A stretch of 64,000 nucleotides of DNA from G016756615 sp050958605 (GTDB taxonomy: Bacteria > Pseudomonadota > Alphaproteobacteria > Rhizobiales > Rhizobiaceae): assembly GCF_050958605.1 (NCBI RefSeq), contig NZ_JBJHDO010000007.1, positions 1 through 64,000 on the forward strand. The letters run 5' to 3'. The notes beneath the pieces were generated by a model, which was not told the DNA's origin, did not search any database, and saw nothing but the letters and a program-made list of their open reading frames with translations. Position 1 is the first letter of the stretch. Every line of letters begins with the position of its first letter. The translations under genes were made by a program, and so were the position numbers. This document shows, one piece after another, positions 18,330 through 27,495 of this stretch.

Positions 18330-18686
18330 ATGCCCGGAATCACCCGCCGCGCATTACTCGCCGTTACCGGCGCCGCGGCCGCCGTCAAACCGGCATCCGC
18401 TGGAGGGGAGACGGTTTCGCCGGAGTTGCAGGCGTTGATCGCAGCGCATGAAAGGGCCTATGCGGTATTCCATCGGGTGTTTCCGCGACCCGGCAGCCCA
18501 GCGCACGAGCGTGAGCAGGTGGACCGGATCGAACAGCAGGCGCTGCTGGCCGTCTGCGCCTATTCCGCTGACAGCCGAGGTGACCGCCGGGCAAAGGCGG
18601 AGTATCTATTGGCCGTAGAGGCCCGCGGCGAGCTCGACCGTGAAGAGCACATGCAGGCAATCCTCCGTTCGATGATGCGGGGCTGA
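18330..18686 (+). CDS. Tat-signal hypothetical protein
   Basis: A 118-aa protein with ITRRALLAVTGAAAA at the N-terminus, a twin-arginine type signal. The mature part is charged and helical, beginning SPELQALIAAHERAYAVF and ending with an EEHMQAILRSMMRG helix. Such short Tat-exported proteins of unknown function recur in Hyphomicrobiales. Convergent with the CAP lipoprotein gene. Confidence 0.65.
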   Translation: MPGITRRALLAVTGAAAAVKPASAGGETVSPELQALIAAHERAYAVFHRVFPRPGSPAHEREQVDRIEQQALLAVCAYSADSRGDRRAKAEYLLAVEARGELDREEHMQAILRSMMRG

Positions 18687-18720
18687 TCATTGCGCCCGCC
18701 AGAATCGGCCCGTCAGACGT

Positions 18721-19155
18721 TTATCGACATGCGAAGAAAGTCGCGTAGTCGCCAATGACGGAAACTCCTGCATAACGCATGTCAGGTCGAAGCAGGTTCC
18801 TGTTGTGGCGGGTGGATCCCCTCCATCCAGAAAAGAGCTGCTGAGCGTTCTGATGATCAAACCCGACGTTTTCGACGCATATCCCGCTGAAGCCCGCAGC
18901 CTTGGCTTGGGCCAACCTTCGGTCGTAACCCTGATGGCCAAGGTCGCGCCGAGCGGCCTGGTACTGGCTATGTTGCCTCGCCAAAGCCTTCAAAGCGGCC
19001 TGTGATGCCAGAGGGGGAAGCCCTCGGCTCGCCCGGTAGGAATTGATGAGGCTTAGCGTCTCGGGCCCGAAATCAACTTTCGGGGGCGCAGGCCGTGCCG
19101 ACGCCGCACAACCCGAAACCAGAAGCGCAATAGCGATCGTCTGCAGAACTTTCAT
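18721..19155 (-). CDS. CAP/SCP-domain lipoprotein
   Basis: From Met at 19155 the protein is 144 aa. A lipoprotein signal with lipobox LVSGC is followed by a CAP (CRISP/antigen 5/PR-1) domain: SLINSYRASRGLPPLA, ALKALARQHSQYQAA, GHQGYDRRL, CVENVGF and the C-terminal RYAGVSVIGDYATFFA. These match the bacterial SCP-like extracellular domain. Cell-envelope location is expected; the substrate is unknown. ATG 19164 is an alternative start. Confidence 0.85.
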   Translation of the reverse strand: MKVLQTIAIALLVSGCAASARPAPPKVDFGPETLSLINSYRASRGLPPLASQAALKALARQHSQYQAARRDLGHQGYDRRLAQAKAAGFSGICVENVGFDHQNAQQLFSGWRGSTRHNRNLLRPDMRYAGVSVIGDYATFFACR

Positions 19156-19548
19156 TCTCGGCATCCAAGATTGAAGCGGCCAGCGAGCCCAGGGACGAAG
19201 ATCCGAGCGGCCAGTTTAAGACAAGGCCGGGCGGACCTGTAAGCGGTTTCGAAGAGACGGGGTACCGGCCGGAATGATGCGGCGATGAATTGCACCTACA
19301 CAATTGAGGTGGCGATTATGACCGATATTTGTTTCGCCTTCAAAGTGGATTCCGACGTTGCTATCGCGCTGGACAGTCTCGTGGCGAGTTCCGGCAGCCG
19401 AATAAGCCCCCGTCTCGTTGGGGGCACAACTGGACGGGGGCCGTCGAAATTCTCTTCGTGCTTGGGGAATTAGGCCGGGGTCGCTTCTGCGGCCAAGCGC
19501 AAGGACGCGAGCTTTGTTCCCGTCGGGTCTGCCCAGGTCGCTTCGGAA
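19156..19548. other. Intergenic region, no confident gene
   Basis: This 393-bp stretch contains a short frame from ATG 19318 preceded by AGGTGG (MTDICFAFKVDSDVA...), but the remainder is not protein-like. No RNA gene or repeat was recognised. It probably holds the CAP lipoprotein promoter and the 3' end of the TRAP operon transcript. Confidence 0.4.
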
Positions 19549-20817
19549 CTAGATGAAAGTGCTCGGCAGATACATCGTGATCCACGGGACGAAGATGACC
19601 AGCAGCGATATCAACAGGATGCAAAGGATTGCGCCCCAGATATCGATCCGCAGGATGCTGATGCCGGCGATGTCGGAGGCGATGAAGGATTGCAGGCCTA
19701 CCGGCGGCGTCAGCGTTCCCATCATCAGGGCGATGATCATAAGGATCCCGAACTGGATATCCGGCACGCCGTAGGCCGTTGCCAGCGGTGCAAATAGCGG
19801 GATGAAGATAAGCAGTGCGGAGGTCGATTCTAGGAAAAGCCCCACCACGGTGATGAACGCCAGCGCGATCAGCATGAAGACAATCGGGTTCGTTGTGACG
19901 TCCTTCATGAAGTCGCCGACCACGAAGCCGAAGCCGGAGATCGACAGCGCGAATCCGAAGATCGCACTGGAAGCAATGATGAACATCGGAACGGCTGTCG
20001 CGACGGCCGCCTCCTGCAGGATCTCGCCGAGATTCCAGATGGAAAACTCGCGATATACGAGAATTCCGAGTGCAATGGCATAGACCGCTGCTACAACGCC
20101 TGCCTCCGTGGGGGTCGTGATGCCGAAGCGGATACCGCCCAGGATCAGGATCGGAGCAAGCAGCGCCGGCAGGGCCTTAAGGAAGACCGGCCAGGTCTGG
20201 CTCCAGTTCAAACGCTCGCCGTGCGGATAGTCGCGCCGCTTGGCCTGGACGAAAACCAGGCCGATCAATGCCGTGAACAACATGAAGCCGGGTACGATCC
20301 CCGCAAAGAACAGGCCGCCAATCGACGTGTTGGTGATCGCGCCATAGATGATCATGACGATCGAGGGGGGGATGATCGAGGTGATGATGGACGCGGCAGC
20401 AGTGATGCCAGCCGAGAACGGGGCATCATAGCCTTCCTTCATCATGCGTGGGATGAGCATGCGTCCCTGAGAGGCCACATCGGCAGTCGCCGATCCCGAC
20501 ATGCCCGAGAAGAAGAGGCTCCCCAGGACATTGACGTGCCCCGTCCCGCCGCGCCGGTGGCCGATGAGGCAGTAGGCGAAATCAAGGATGTGTCGGGTGA
20601 CACCGCTGCGGTTCATGATGACGGCGGCGGCGATGAAGAATGGCACCGCCATCAGCGTATAGGAGTTGATGCCGCCCAGCATCCGCTCGGCCAGGATGTT
20701 GACAGGGATTCCGGAGGCCAAAAGCGAAACGGCGCCCGACAGCAGGAGCGCGATGGCAACGGGCACGCCGACGAGCAGCAGGCCAATCAGCAATGCAAAC
20801 AAGACGAGAGCTTCCAC
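19549..20817 (-). CDS. dctM: TRAP transporter large permease (DctM)
   Basis: A 422-aa membrane protein with about 12 hydrophobic segments and the DctM hallmarks GLLLVGVPVAIALLLSG at the N-terminus, GSATADVASQGRMLIP, PPSIVMIIYG and TLTPPVGLQSFIA. It forms the Na+-coupled translocation channel of a tripartite ATP-independent periplasmic transporter. It starts 5 nt after the small-subunit gene. Confidence 0.93.
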   Translation of the reverse strand: MEALVLFALLIGLLLVGVPVAIALLLSGAVSLLASGIPVNILAERMLGGINSYTLMAVPFFIAAAVIMNRSGVTRHILDFAYCLIGHRRGGTGHVNVLGSLFFSGMSGSATADVASQGRMLIPRMMKEGYDAPFSAGITAAASIITSIIPPSIVMIIYGAITNTSIGGLFFAGIVPGFMLFTALIGLVFVQAKRRDYPHGERLNWSQTWPVFLKALPALLAPILILGGIRFGITTPTEAGVVAAVYAIALGILVYREFSIWNLGEILQEAAVATAVPMFIIASSAIFGFALSISGFGFVVGDFMKDVTTNPIVFMLIALAFITVVGLFLESTSALLIFIPLFAPLATAYGVPDIQFGILMIIALMMGTLTPPVGLQSFIASDIAGISILRIDIWGAILCILLISLLVIFVPWITMYLPSTFI

Positions 20818-20822
20818 TGACG

Positions 20823-21299
20823 TCAGTCCTTCTTCTCAACCGGGCGGTTCTCATACGTCCATTGCCACAGGGCGACGAGCATGAGCGCAACTGCGACAGG
20901 AACCGCGCCGTAGAACAGGACCGCGGGGAAATCGGGAAGTGTATATGAGGGGGTCGCGCGATTGCGCCATGCCACGAGCAAGCCGGACCAAAGCAGGAGC
21001 GCCAGCGCTCCTGCGGTGATCAGCGCGCGCAGCAACTGCAATACCGGCCTTTCTCGGCCTTCGAATATGTCGACCTTGATATGGGCGCCGACCCGGAACG
21101 CGGTAGCGGAGCCGAGAAACACGATCCACACGAAGAGATATCGGGAAATCTCTTCGATCCATGTGACCGGGTGATTGAAAACATATCGCAGAAGAACCTG
21201 CGAGAATGTGAGCGATAGGATCGCCAACATGAAAACCGCATTGGCGCGGCCGAGCACATACCAAAAACCGGCGCTTCTCATATCCGTCGTCTCCTCCAA
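20823..21299 (-). CDS. dctQ: TRAP transporter small permease (DctQ)
   Basis: A 158-aa protein with four hydrophobic segments and the family motif LLRYVFNHPVTWIEEISRYL followed by FVWIVFLGSATAFRVGAHI. It partners DctM. It lies between the binding-protein gene (165 nt upstream) and dctM. Confidence 0.92.
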   Translation of the reverse strand: MEETTDMRSAGFWYVLGRANAVFMLAILSLTFSQVLLRYVFNHPVTWIEEISRYLFVWIVFLGSATAFRVGAHIKVDIFEGRERPVLQLLRALITAGALALLLWSGLLVAWRNRATPSYTLPDFPAVLFYGAVPVAVALMLVALWQWTYENRPVEKKD

Positions 21300-21464
21300 A
21301 TGGCCGTCCAGCCCGTGTCATCACGGGAAACTGCCCTCCCTGGGAAGGCGCAGTTGCGCCCTCTTCCTGCCAGACCACCATCTGTGATCAGCCGCCCTTC
21401 CGCTCATGGGCGCAAAAGGGCGGCGAGGAAGATGAAGGCAGAATCCCTGATCGACGGGAGACCG

Positions 21465-22451
21465 TTAGTTTTCTTCGGTCATCAGCTTGATGAAGTCGGG
21501 GATGTCCGGATGCCGGGCGGCGATCTCATCGTTGAGCGGCTTCATCGCATCGCGCCATTCCTGCGCGTCAGCAGGGCCGACGATCTTCAACCCGAGCCCA
21601 GACAGGCGGTCATAGGCGCCGGCCTCTTCGACCTTGGCGACTTCGAGGTCGGACCAGTCACCGGCCTCCACGGCGGCCTCGCGAACGAGGGCCTGGTCTT
21701 CCGCCGACAGAGCCTCGAACTTCGGCGTGTTGATGGCCACGACCATGGAGCCGAACATGTGGTTCGTCTTGAGGAGCGACTTCGCCACCTCGTTAAACTT
21801 CATGTCGATGGCCGTCGCCGGAGGGCTGTCCAATCCTTCGGCGATACCGGTCTGCATGGCGCTGTAGACCTCTCCCCAGGTGACCGGGGTCGGGCTGGTG
21901 CCCATCAGCTCGAACATGCGAATCCAGACCGTGTTTTCGGGCGAGCGCATGCGCTTGCCCTTGATCTCGGCCAGAGTCGTCGGCGCCTCGCCGACGAAAA
22001 GCAGGTCGCGGAAACCGAGATGAGCGTAGCCCAGGATCGTCGAGTTGCTGTTGGCGCGCACGCCCTCGGCAAGCTTCTGGCCGAACTCGCCCTTGTAGAG
22101 CTCGCGCGCATGGTCCCAGCCGCGGAAGCTGAACGGCAGAGATGTTACGGCTATGGCCGGGTAGACCGTTTCCAGAATGGCCGGCGACGTGATCGAGACG
22201 TCGACAGCCCCCTGATTGACCAGATCGTAGGCTTCGCGCTCCTGACCGAGCTGGGCGCCCGGAAAAACGCGAACCTTGACCCGGCCGTCTGTCTTCTCGT
22301 CGACAAGCTCGGCGAACTTGTTGGCAAGCTTGTCAACCGTGCCACCGACGGCGTGGTGATGTGCCAGACGGATCGTCTGTGCGTGAGCCGAACTGAAGGC
22401 GATCGTAACCGAGGCAGCAAGTGCCAGCATCACCATGGAAACACGAGACAT
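21465..22451 (-). CDS. dctP: TRAP transporter solute-binding protein (DctP)
   Basis: A 328-aa periplasmic protein with a signal peptide ending SSAHAQ. It has the DctP-family blocks RVKVRVFPGAQLGQEREAYD, GKRMRSPENTVW (conserved carboxylate-binding Arg), TPVTWGEVYSAMQTGIAEG and LLKTNHMF. The carboxylate-containing substrate is not deducible directly. Co-transcription with an M24 peptidase hints at a peptide or N-substituted amino acid. Confidence 0.92.
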   Translation of the reverse strand: MSRVSMVMLALAASVTIAFSSAHAQTIRLAHHHAVGGTVDKLANKFAELVDEKTDGRVKVRVFPGAQLGQEREAYDLVNQGAVDVSITSPAILETVYPAIAVTSLPFSFRGWDHARELYKGEFGQKLAEGVRANSNSTILGYAHLGFRDLLFVGEAPTTLAEIKGKRMRSPENTVWIRMFELMGTSPTPVTWGEVYSAMQTGIAEGLDSPPATAIDMKFNEVAKSLLKTNHMFGSMVVAINTPKFEALSAEDQALVREAAVEAGDWSDLEVAKVEEAGAYDRLSGLGLKIVGPADAQEWRDAMKPLNDEIAARHPDIPDFIKLMTEEN

Positions 22452-22508
22452 TCAGTACCTCCTCATTACAGAATCTGACGAGTGTTCTTACTCGGGGATG
22501 CTGGGTGC

Positions 22509-23642
22509 CTACCGGATCTTCTGGCCGATGACCGGCAGTTCCTTCGGAGCAAGGCCGAGAGTCAGAAGCCGGAACCCGTTCTCGGTGACGACGACCAAAT
22601 CCTCGGTGTGATAGAGCCCGCCCTGACCGTCCTTCGCGACCGGTTCGATATTGATGACCATGCCGGGACGCAACGGCGTCTTCACGCCGGGGCGCAGCAT
22701 TGGATCCTCATGCAGTTCCACGCCGAAGCTGTGTCCGATGTGAGGCATGTGGAAGGCTACGCCGTGCTTCTTGAACTCGTCCCGGCACAGATAGAAGAGA
22801 TCCTCGGCCAGCACGCCCGGCGCAACGGCGTCGATGACGGCCGTCTCGATCGCGATCAACGCTGAATAGATCTGGAGCTGAAGGTCGGTCGGCTCGCCTG
22901 CCGAGTAGGTGCGGGCGAAGTCGCTGGCAAAGGCGCCATAGGTTCCGCCGACATCGAAGCGGATGATGTCGCCCGGCTGGGGAATCACGTCGTCGCGCGC
23001 GATGGCGTGTGGCTGCAGGGAACGCTCGCCGCTGCCGAAGCACATGAACAACGTACCATCTGCACCGTAGTCGATGATGTTGTTGGCGATGCGCTTGGCC
23101 ATGGCGAATTCGCTGTCTCCGAGCTTGCTCGCCGCCATCGCATCGAGCGTCGCCTGGTGGGTCGCCTTGGTCGCCTTCTCCAGAATGGCGATTTCATCGG
23201 CACCCTTGACCGACCTGACCGCCGCAATCACGTCAGTGGTGTCCACCCACGTCACTCCGGGCAGGCGCTCCTTCAGGCGCTCAGAGCTGGTCACGGGCAG
23301 GTAGGCGAGATCGATACCAACCCGGCCGCTCGAAATGCCTGCCTCCTTCAGATGATCCGCCAGCACATCGACGGGGACGTCGACGAATTCCGTATAGGTG
23401 CGGATGTCGTCGATCCAGCTTTCGTCACGGGTCAGCGACTCCTCAATGCTGCAAACGATCACGAATGGGTCCGACTTTGCCGGCAGGACGGCGAAAGCTT
23501 GGCGCGGACGGATCATCTTAACCGTCAGGACGAAGGCGCCCGACGCGTAAGTGAAGTTCTCCGGGCTCATCGCCACGATAGCTTCCAGCCCCTCTTGCGA
23601 GGCCAGCTTTCGTAGCGCTTCCGAGTTCGGCTTGAAACGCAT
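22509..23642 (-). CDS. M24-family peptidase (Xaa-Pro/creatinase-like)
   Basis: A 377-aa protein with an N-terminal creatinase-type domain (residues 1-140) and a C-terminal pita-bread metallopeptidase domain. Metal ligand blocks are visible: IIRFDVGGTYGAFASDFART (two Asp), HIGHSFGVELHEDPML (His), MVINIEPVA (Glu) and YHTEDLVVVTE (Glu). All five expected ligands seem present, so it should be active. As first gene of the TRAP operon it may process the imported compound. Confidence 0.88.
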   Translation of the reverse strand: MRFKPNSEALRKLASQEGLEAIVAMSPENFTYASGAFVLTVKMIRPRQAFAVLPAKSDPFVIVCSIEESLTRDESWIDDIRTYTEFVDVPVDVLADHLKEAGISSGRVGIDLAYLPVTSSERLKERLPGVTWVDTTDVIAAVRSVKGADEIAILEKATKATHQATLDAMAASKLGDSEFAMAKRIANNIIDYGADGTLFMCFGSGERSLQPHAIARDDVIPQPGDIIRFDVGGTYGAFASDFARTYSAGEPTDLQLQIYSALIAIETAVIDAVAPGVLAEDLFYLCRDEFKKHGVAFHMPHIGHSFGVELHEDPMLRPGVKTPLRPGMVINIEPVAKDGQGGLYHTEDLVVVTENGFRLLTLGLAPKELPVIGQKIR

Positions 23643-23852
23643 GACTTCTCCTCTCCAACTAAGGTATCTTCATTTTGTCGTCTAAGTGACGGCATATTGA
23701 CTCCAACTTCTTTTTATATCAAGGATGATTTGCAAGCGATCGCTGCGAGCAGGCGGTGATCCCCCGGCTCGATTCGTCAACGGTCGCAAATTGTGTCGGC
23801 CTGGCGCGAATGCTAAACGATGGGATGTTTCATCGGATACGGCAGGGGAAAC
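23643..23852. promoter_or_regulatory. Divergent promoter region between M24/TRAP operon and regulator
   Basis: A 210-bp intergenic stretch, AT-rich around 23660-23725, between the divergent peptidase/TRAP operon and the MarR-like gene. This arrangement is typical of a local regulator controlling both transcripts. I could not identify a specific operator dyad with confidence. Confidence 0.45.
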
Positions 23853-24389
23853 GTGTCGCCACGGCTGTCAGAAAGCGAGATTCAGAAACTCGTGCAAACA
23901 ACATCACCCGGGCTTTCGCAGCTCGAACTTTCCCTGATCGTCGCCTTCAATGCGCTTCAGCAATGGGTAGGCCGGTGTGGCGCGGCTGCGGGCGGAAAAG
24001 AGTTTTCCCCTTTCGAATTGCTCGTTCTGCACATGATCTCGTACGGAGATGGAACGAAGCGGATCGCAGACGTGTGTTTCGCCGTGAAGGTCGAGGATAC
24101 CCATCTCGTCGCCTACGCGATCAAGAAACTCACCAAGTCCAACCTCGTCACCAGCACGAGATCCGGCAAGGACACATTCTTCAAATGTACCGAGTCCGGC
24201 CAGGCGCTCCTGGCGCGCTATAAGGAGGTGCGGACGCGCTATCTTGTGCGCACGATTGCGCGCCTGGCCGGGAGTGATGTCGATCTGGACCAGACGGCTG
24301 AGACCCTGCGGCTTTTAACCGGTCTCTACGAGCAGGCCGCACGCCAGCTGGAAATCGGTGTCGACCAGCACGACCTGCCGTTGGTATAG
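23853..24389 (+). CDS. MarR/winged-helix transcriptional regulator
   Basis: A 178-aa protein with a winged-helix core: FSPFELLVLHMISYGDGTKR, ADVCFAVKVEDTHLVAYAIK as recognition region, LTKSNLVTSTRSGKDTFFK as wing, then a long C-terminal helix. I chose GTG 23853 because AGGGGA lies 5 nt upstream; ATG 23820 adds 11 residues. Divergent placement suggests control of the M24/TRAP operon. Confidence 0.8.
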   Translation: MSPRLSESEIQKLVQTTSPGLSQLELSLIVAFNALQQWVGRCGAAAGGKEFSPFELLVLHMISYGDGTKRIADVCFAVKVEDTHLVAYAIKKLTKSNLVTSTRSGKDTFFKCTESGQALLARYKEVRTRYLVRTIARLAGSDVDLDQTAETLRLLTGLYEQAARQLEIGVDQHDLPLV

Positions 24390-24484
24390 GCAGCTTTCCT
24401 CCGGGGGAGAACCGTCACGGGTAGAGAAATCGGCCTAAAGCGCCGGATACTAATCGGATGCGTCTCCGGCCTCCTTCAAAGGGG

Positions 24485-24619
24485 GTCAAACTCGCCGCCG
24501 CCGAGATCACGGCCGCCTACCTGTCGGAACTCGAAAACGGCAAGAAGGGCCTTCGCTGGAGGTCCCCAGGAAAATCGAAGGCGCTCAACGTCACGGTCGA
24601 TGACATCGCCGCCGCCTAA
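24485..24619 (+). pseudogene. XRE-type HTH regulator fragment
   Basis: The frame 24485-24619 translates to ITAAYLSELENGKK, the recognition helix of an XRE/Cro-CI HTH, then a scrambled segment and ALNVTVDDIAA, the normal end of such a domain. No start codon or N-terminal helices precede it and the middle does not match, so this is a decayed remnant. It lies in the chromosomal flank just outside the integrated element. Confidence 0.55.
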
Positions 24620-25080
24620 ACCTCGGCAAACGTGAAATCCACGGCGTTGGACTCGCGACTGTCGGTCCTCATCGACACCACACCATGGCCGCACCGCTCA
24701 TGCTGTTTGGATCCATGACCGACGTTAACTCGGCCGACGAGGCGTAGTGCGTGGGGGCAGCAGCGCCATCAAAGAGGATCACCGGATTCGACGTGAAATT
24801 TTGGTGCCGGTTACACGCAAGGACGACCGCGAGGGCATTGAGGCTCACCTGCTCACTGACCCGCGTGATCAACTCCCCTGAATGAATTCGCCCTCTGATT
24901 TATTTCCTTGATCGGGGAAGACCTCCGTGGTTCCGGGAGACGTCTCACCCAAGCACCACAGTCGCGAACATCGCCATATTGGACATGCTTTAGTTGTTGT
25001 TTTTATGCATGTCGTCCACCCAAAACCGCTGCACACTCTTGGACGACGTGCAGTAGAGACCCAAATCATTGAAAATGGGA
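24620..25080. other. Chromosomal flank of the element, no gene seen
   Basis: No coding frame in this 461-bp stretch has a ribosome binding site or recognisable protein. With the adjacent HTH remnant it looks like eroded sequence next to the integration site. Confidence 0.5.
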
Positions 25081-25130
25081 TGGTACGCCCAAGGGGAATC
25101 GAACCCCTGTTTGCGCCGTGAGAGGGCGCC
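25081..25130 (-). repeat. attL: duplicated 3' end of tRNA-Glu
   Basis: These 50 bases are identical to 58450-58499. On the minus strand they encode the anticodon arm, T arm, acceptor 3' strand and CCA of tRNA-Glu. Identity stops at both sides (base 25080 versus 58449, base 25131 versus 58500). The 5' half of the tRNA is absent here, so this copy is the displaced original 3' end. Confidence 0.92.
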
Positions 25131-25267
25131 TGACTTACAACCGACCCGTCCGCAGTTTTCCGCCAATGTTTTTTGTCTGTTCCGCTCCCGTTCACACGCT
25201 GTCCGCTATTGTCCGCAACCATACGTGGCTATATATTTGACGCATATTTGACGGGTTTGGGGGCTCA

Positions 25268-26614
25268 ATGTCCAAGACACTGACCGAAGCGGCAGTTTCG
25301 ACGCGGAACGCTAGATCGAAGCTGAGCAAGGGCGTGCATTGGCGCGGCCTGAATGCCGATGTCCATCTTGGGTACAGGAAAGGCAAGCGAGCGGGGCGTT
25401 GGCTCGTGCGCTGGTATGTCGGAAATCAGAAGTATCAACAGGAGACCATCGGCGCGGCCGATGATGCTTTAGAAGCAGACGGAAAAGATTGCCTGACGTT
25501 CGACCAGGCTAAAGCGCGCGCACTGGAAACCGTTAAGGATCGTAAGGCGGAAGCAAGGGCTAGCGAGGACGGGCCCGCCGCAACCGTCCGCTCTGTTGTT
25601 GAAGCCTACATTGGCGCCCGCGAAGCCCGTGAGGAAAGCCAGACTGGGGAAGCCCCGAAGAAGCGGGACGCGAAAAACCGGCTCACCAAGCACGTGCTAT
25701 CGGCCGAAATTGCCGAAATAGCCCTTCACGCTTTGACGGAAACCGACCTTGAGAAATGGAAAAGCGGACTTTCCACGAACCTTGCGCAGGACACGGTTCA
25801 ACGACTGATTAATGACTTCAAGGCAGCCCTGAACGCTGGCGCTCTGAAGCATCGCAAAAATCTCGCCGCTGAAATCCCGCTGGTGATCAAGAACGGCCTG
25901 AAAGCCGGGGAAGCAAGCGCCCCGACCGCTCGGGACAAGCAGGCCCTCCCCGATGCTGAGATCCGCCGAATTATCCAGGCTGCCCGAGAAGTAGACGAGG
26001 CCGAAGGGTGGGAAGGCGATTTACTGCGCCTTGTTGTGCTTCTAGCCGCCACAGGTGGCCGGTTCTCTCAGGCTCGCCGAAACTGTGTTGCCGATGTCCA
26101 AGCCGCGCAAGGCCGGCTCATGATGCCAGTAAGCCGCAAAGGCAGAGGAAAGAAAAAGGTCTCGCATATAGCTGTGCGCGTTGGTGAGGACGTGATTGCG
26201 GAACTCCGTCCCGCCATCGCAGGGCGCCGCGGTGCGGAACCATTATTGGAGCGTTGGAGACACAAGCAGGTGCCGGGAGCGAACGGGCGTCCCCAATGGG
26301 TTCGGGATCGTCGCGGGCCTTGGCTGAATGCCTCAGAGTTAACCCGCCCTTGGCAGCAGATCATCGAAAAGGCTGGCCTATCGGCCGATGTCGTTCCCTA
26401 TGCGCTTCGCCATTCTTCCATCGTCAGGCAACTGCGGGCCGGGTTGCCCGTGCGCCTTGTGGCGGCATTGCACGATACCAGTTCCGAGATGATCGAGGCG
26501 CATTACGCCGCTGCCATCGTGGACGCTCTGGACAGCTTGGCGGCGGGCGCCGTTGTCCCGCTGGTAGATCCCGATGAGCGTAAGGTGATCCCCCTACGCG
26601 CCGGACAGGCCTAG
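25268..26614 (+). CDS. int: Tyrosine-type site-specific integrase
   Basis: A 448-aa phage integrase. The N-terminal arm-binding region (1-100) has DVHLGYRKGKRAGRWLVRWY, then a SAM-like core-binding domain (about 105-205), then the catalytic domain. Catalytic residues visible: Arg265 in ATGGRFSQAR, Arg381 in PYALRHSS (Tyr at the usual first His), His402 and the nucleophile Tyr413 in EAHYAAAI. It should recombine the 50-bp tRNA-Glu core repeats. Confidence 0.93.
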   Translation: MSKTLTEAAVSTRNARSKLSKGVHWRGLNADVHLGYRKGKRAGRWLVRWYVGNQKYQQETIGAADDALEADGKDCLTFDQAKARALETVKDRKAEARASEDGPAATVRSVVEAYIGAREAREESQTGEAPKKRDAKNRLTKHVLSAEIAEIALHALTETDLEKWKSGLSTNLAQDTVQRLINDFKAALNAGALKHRKNLAAEIPLVIKNGLKAGEASAPTARDKQALPDAEIRRIIQAAREVDEAEGWEGDLLRLVVLLAATGGRFSQARRNCVADVQAAQGRLMMPVSRKGRGKKKVSHIAVRVGEDVIAELRPAIAGRRGAEPLLERWRHKQVPGANGRPQWVRDRRGPWLNASELTRPWQQIIEKAGLSADVVPYALRHSSIVRQLRAGLPVRLVAALHDTSSEMIEAHYAAAIVDALDSLAAGAVVPLVDPDERKVIPLRAGQA

Positions 26615-26712
26615 ATTCGAACCCGCAGGGGTAGGACGGCCATCCGACAAGCCGGTGAAGCACCTCCCGGTTTCCCTGCGGCCCCGAAAGGTGCGTTCGC
26701 AAAGGTGCTGCG

Positions 26713-27474
26713 ATGGCGTTAGATCGTTTGGCAAAGCTTACAGAGGCCCATGAACGAGGCCGCATCAACGCTTTCTGGTCCCAACCTGATAGATGGCCCT
26801 TCGATGCTCTGGAGCACATTTTCTTAGCAAGAGCGATAAATCTGCTCGGTCGCGCGACATGTGATGATTGGCCAGACGAAGAGGCCAGGATTGCTTACCA
26901 GCCAAAGTTTCGGGATGTAGCCCTCAGCCTCCGCGAGCATTGCGCTTGGGAAAGGCTAAAGACAGCGGTTCAATTGCCGGAGGGGAGTTTTGAAACTTTG
27001 CCGGCCCATCGTTGGAACAGCGCGGACCAATTCGCGGAATGGATGAAGATATGCGCCGCCCCTAGTCCCGACGTGCATCCTCATCGTCACCCCCTGGCTG
27101 CGGTCCTCTACTATCCCCTTTTCGTAGAGCGCGAGGGCTTTGACTCTCTCCTGCGTGAACGCAAAAACAAGGCAGCGCTTGCCAAGAGTTCCAAACCTCC
27201 TCGACGGCAATACAGTCAGGACGAGGTTAAGGAATATATCGAGTTTCTTTGCGCCGAATGGAAAGAGGATCGTTGCCGACGATATGAGCGCGACGAGCTA
27301 TATAACATAGTCTCGTCAGACGAGGGACGATTTCCGGGCATCACTACGACTGTCTATAGGCCTGCGTGGGATGCCGCAGACCGGCCACCCGCGTGGAGGA
27401 CTCCCGGCCCCAGGAGCGAGTCGGAGCTAAACCTTCCCGATTTGGCACGACAATCCCGAATTCCGCAGCCGTAG
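26713..27474 (+). CDS. Hypothetical protein between integrase and excisionase
   Basis: A 253-aa, soluble, charged protein with Trp-rich N-terminal blocks (AFWSQPDRWPFDALEHIFLA) and a basic region around KSSKPPRRQYSQDE. No family recognised. The stop codon lies in the loop side of a strong hairpin (27461-27495). It could be an accessory recombination or regulatory protein, judged only by position. Confidence 0.6.
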   Translation: MALDRLAKLTEAHERGRINAFWSQPDRWPFDALEHIFLARAINLLGRATCDDWPDEEARIAYQPKFRDVALSLREHCAWERLKTAVQLPEGSFETLPAHRWNSADQFAEWMKICAAPSPDVHPHRHPLAAVLYYPLFVEREGFDSLLRERKNKAALAKSSKPPRRQYSQDEVKEYIEFLCAEWKEDRCRRYERDELYNIVSSDEGRFPGITTTVYRPAWDAADRPPAWRTPGPRSESELNLPDLARQSRIPQP

Positions 27475-27495
27475 AGTGAGAGAGCGGCTGCGGAA
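27461..27495 (+). terminator. Hairpin overlapping a stop codon
   Basis: TTCCGCAGCCG (27461-27471) and CGGCTGCGGAA (27485-27495) form a perfect 11-bp stem with a 13-nt loop that contains the TAG stop of the preceding gene. No T-run follows, so termination efficiency is uncertain. The GGCTGCGG core recurs at about 27527 and 27612, which also suggests a protein-binding role. Confidence 0.5.

Noticed and set aside
19318..19473. 51-codon frame after AGGTGG
   Set aside because: Only the first 20 residues look protein-like; the rest is Ser/Gly/Arg low-quality sequence with no family.
26615..26712. tRNA-like TTCGAACCCGCAGG motif after the integrase
   Set aside because: It resembles a T loop, but no T stem, anticodon arm or acceptor stem can be folded around it on either strand.
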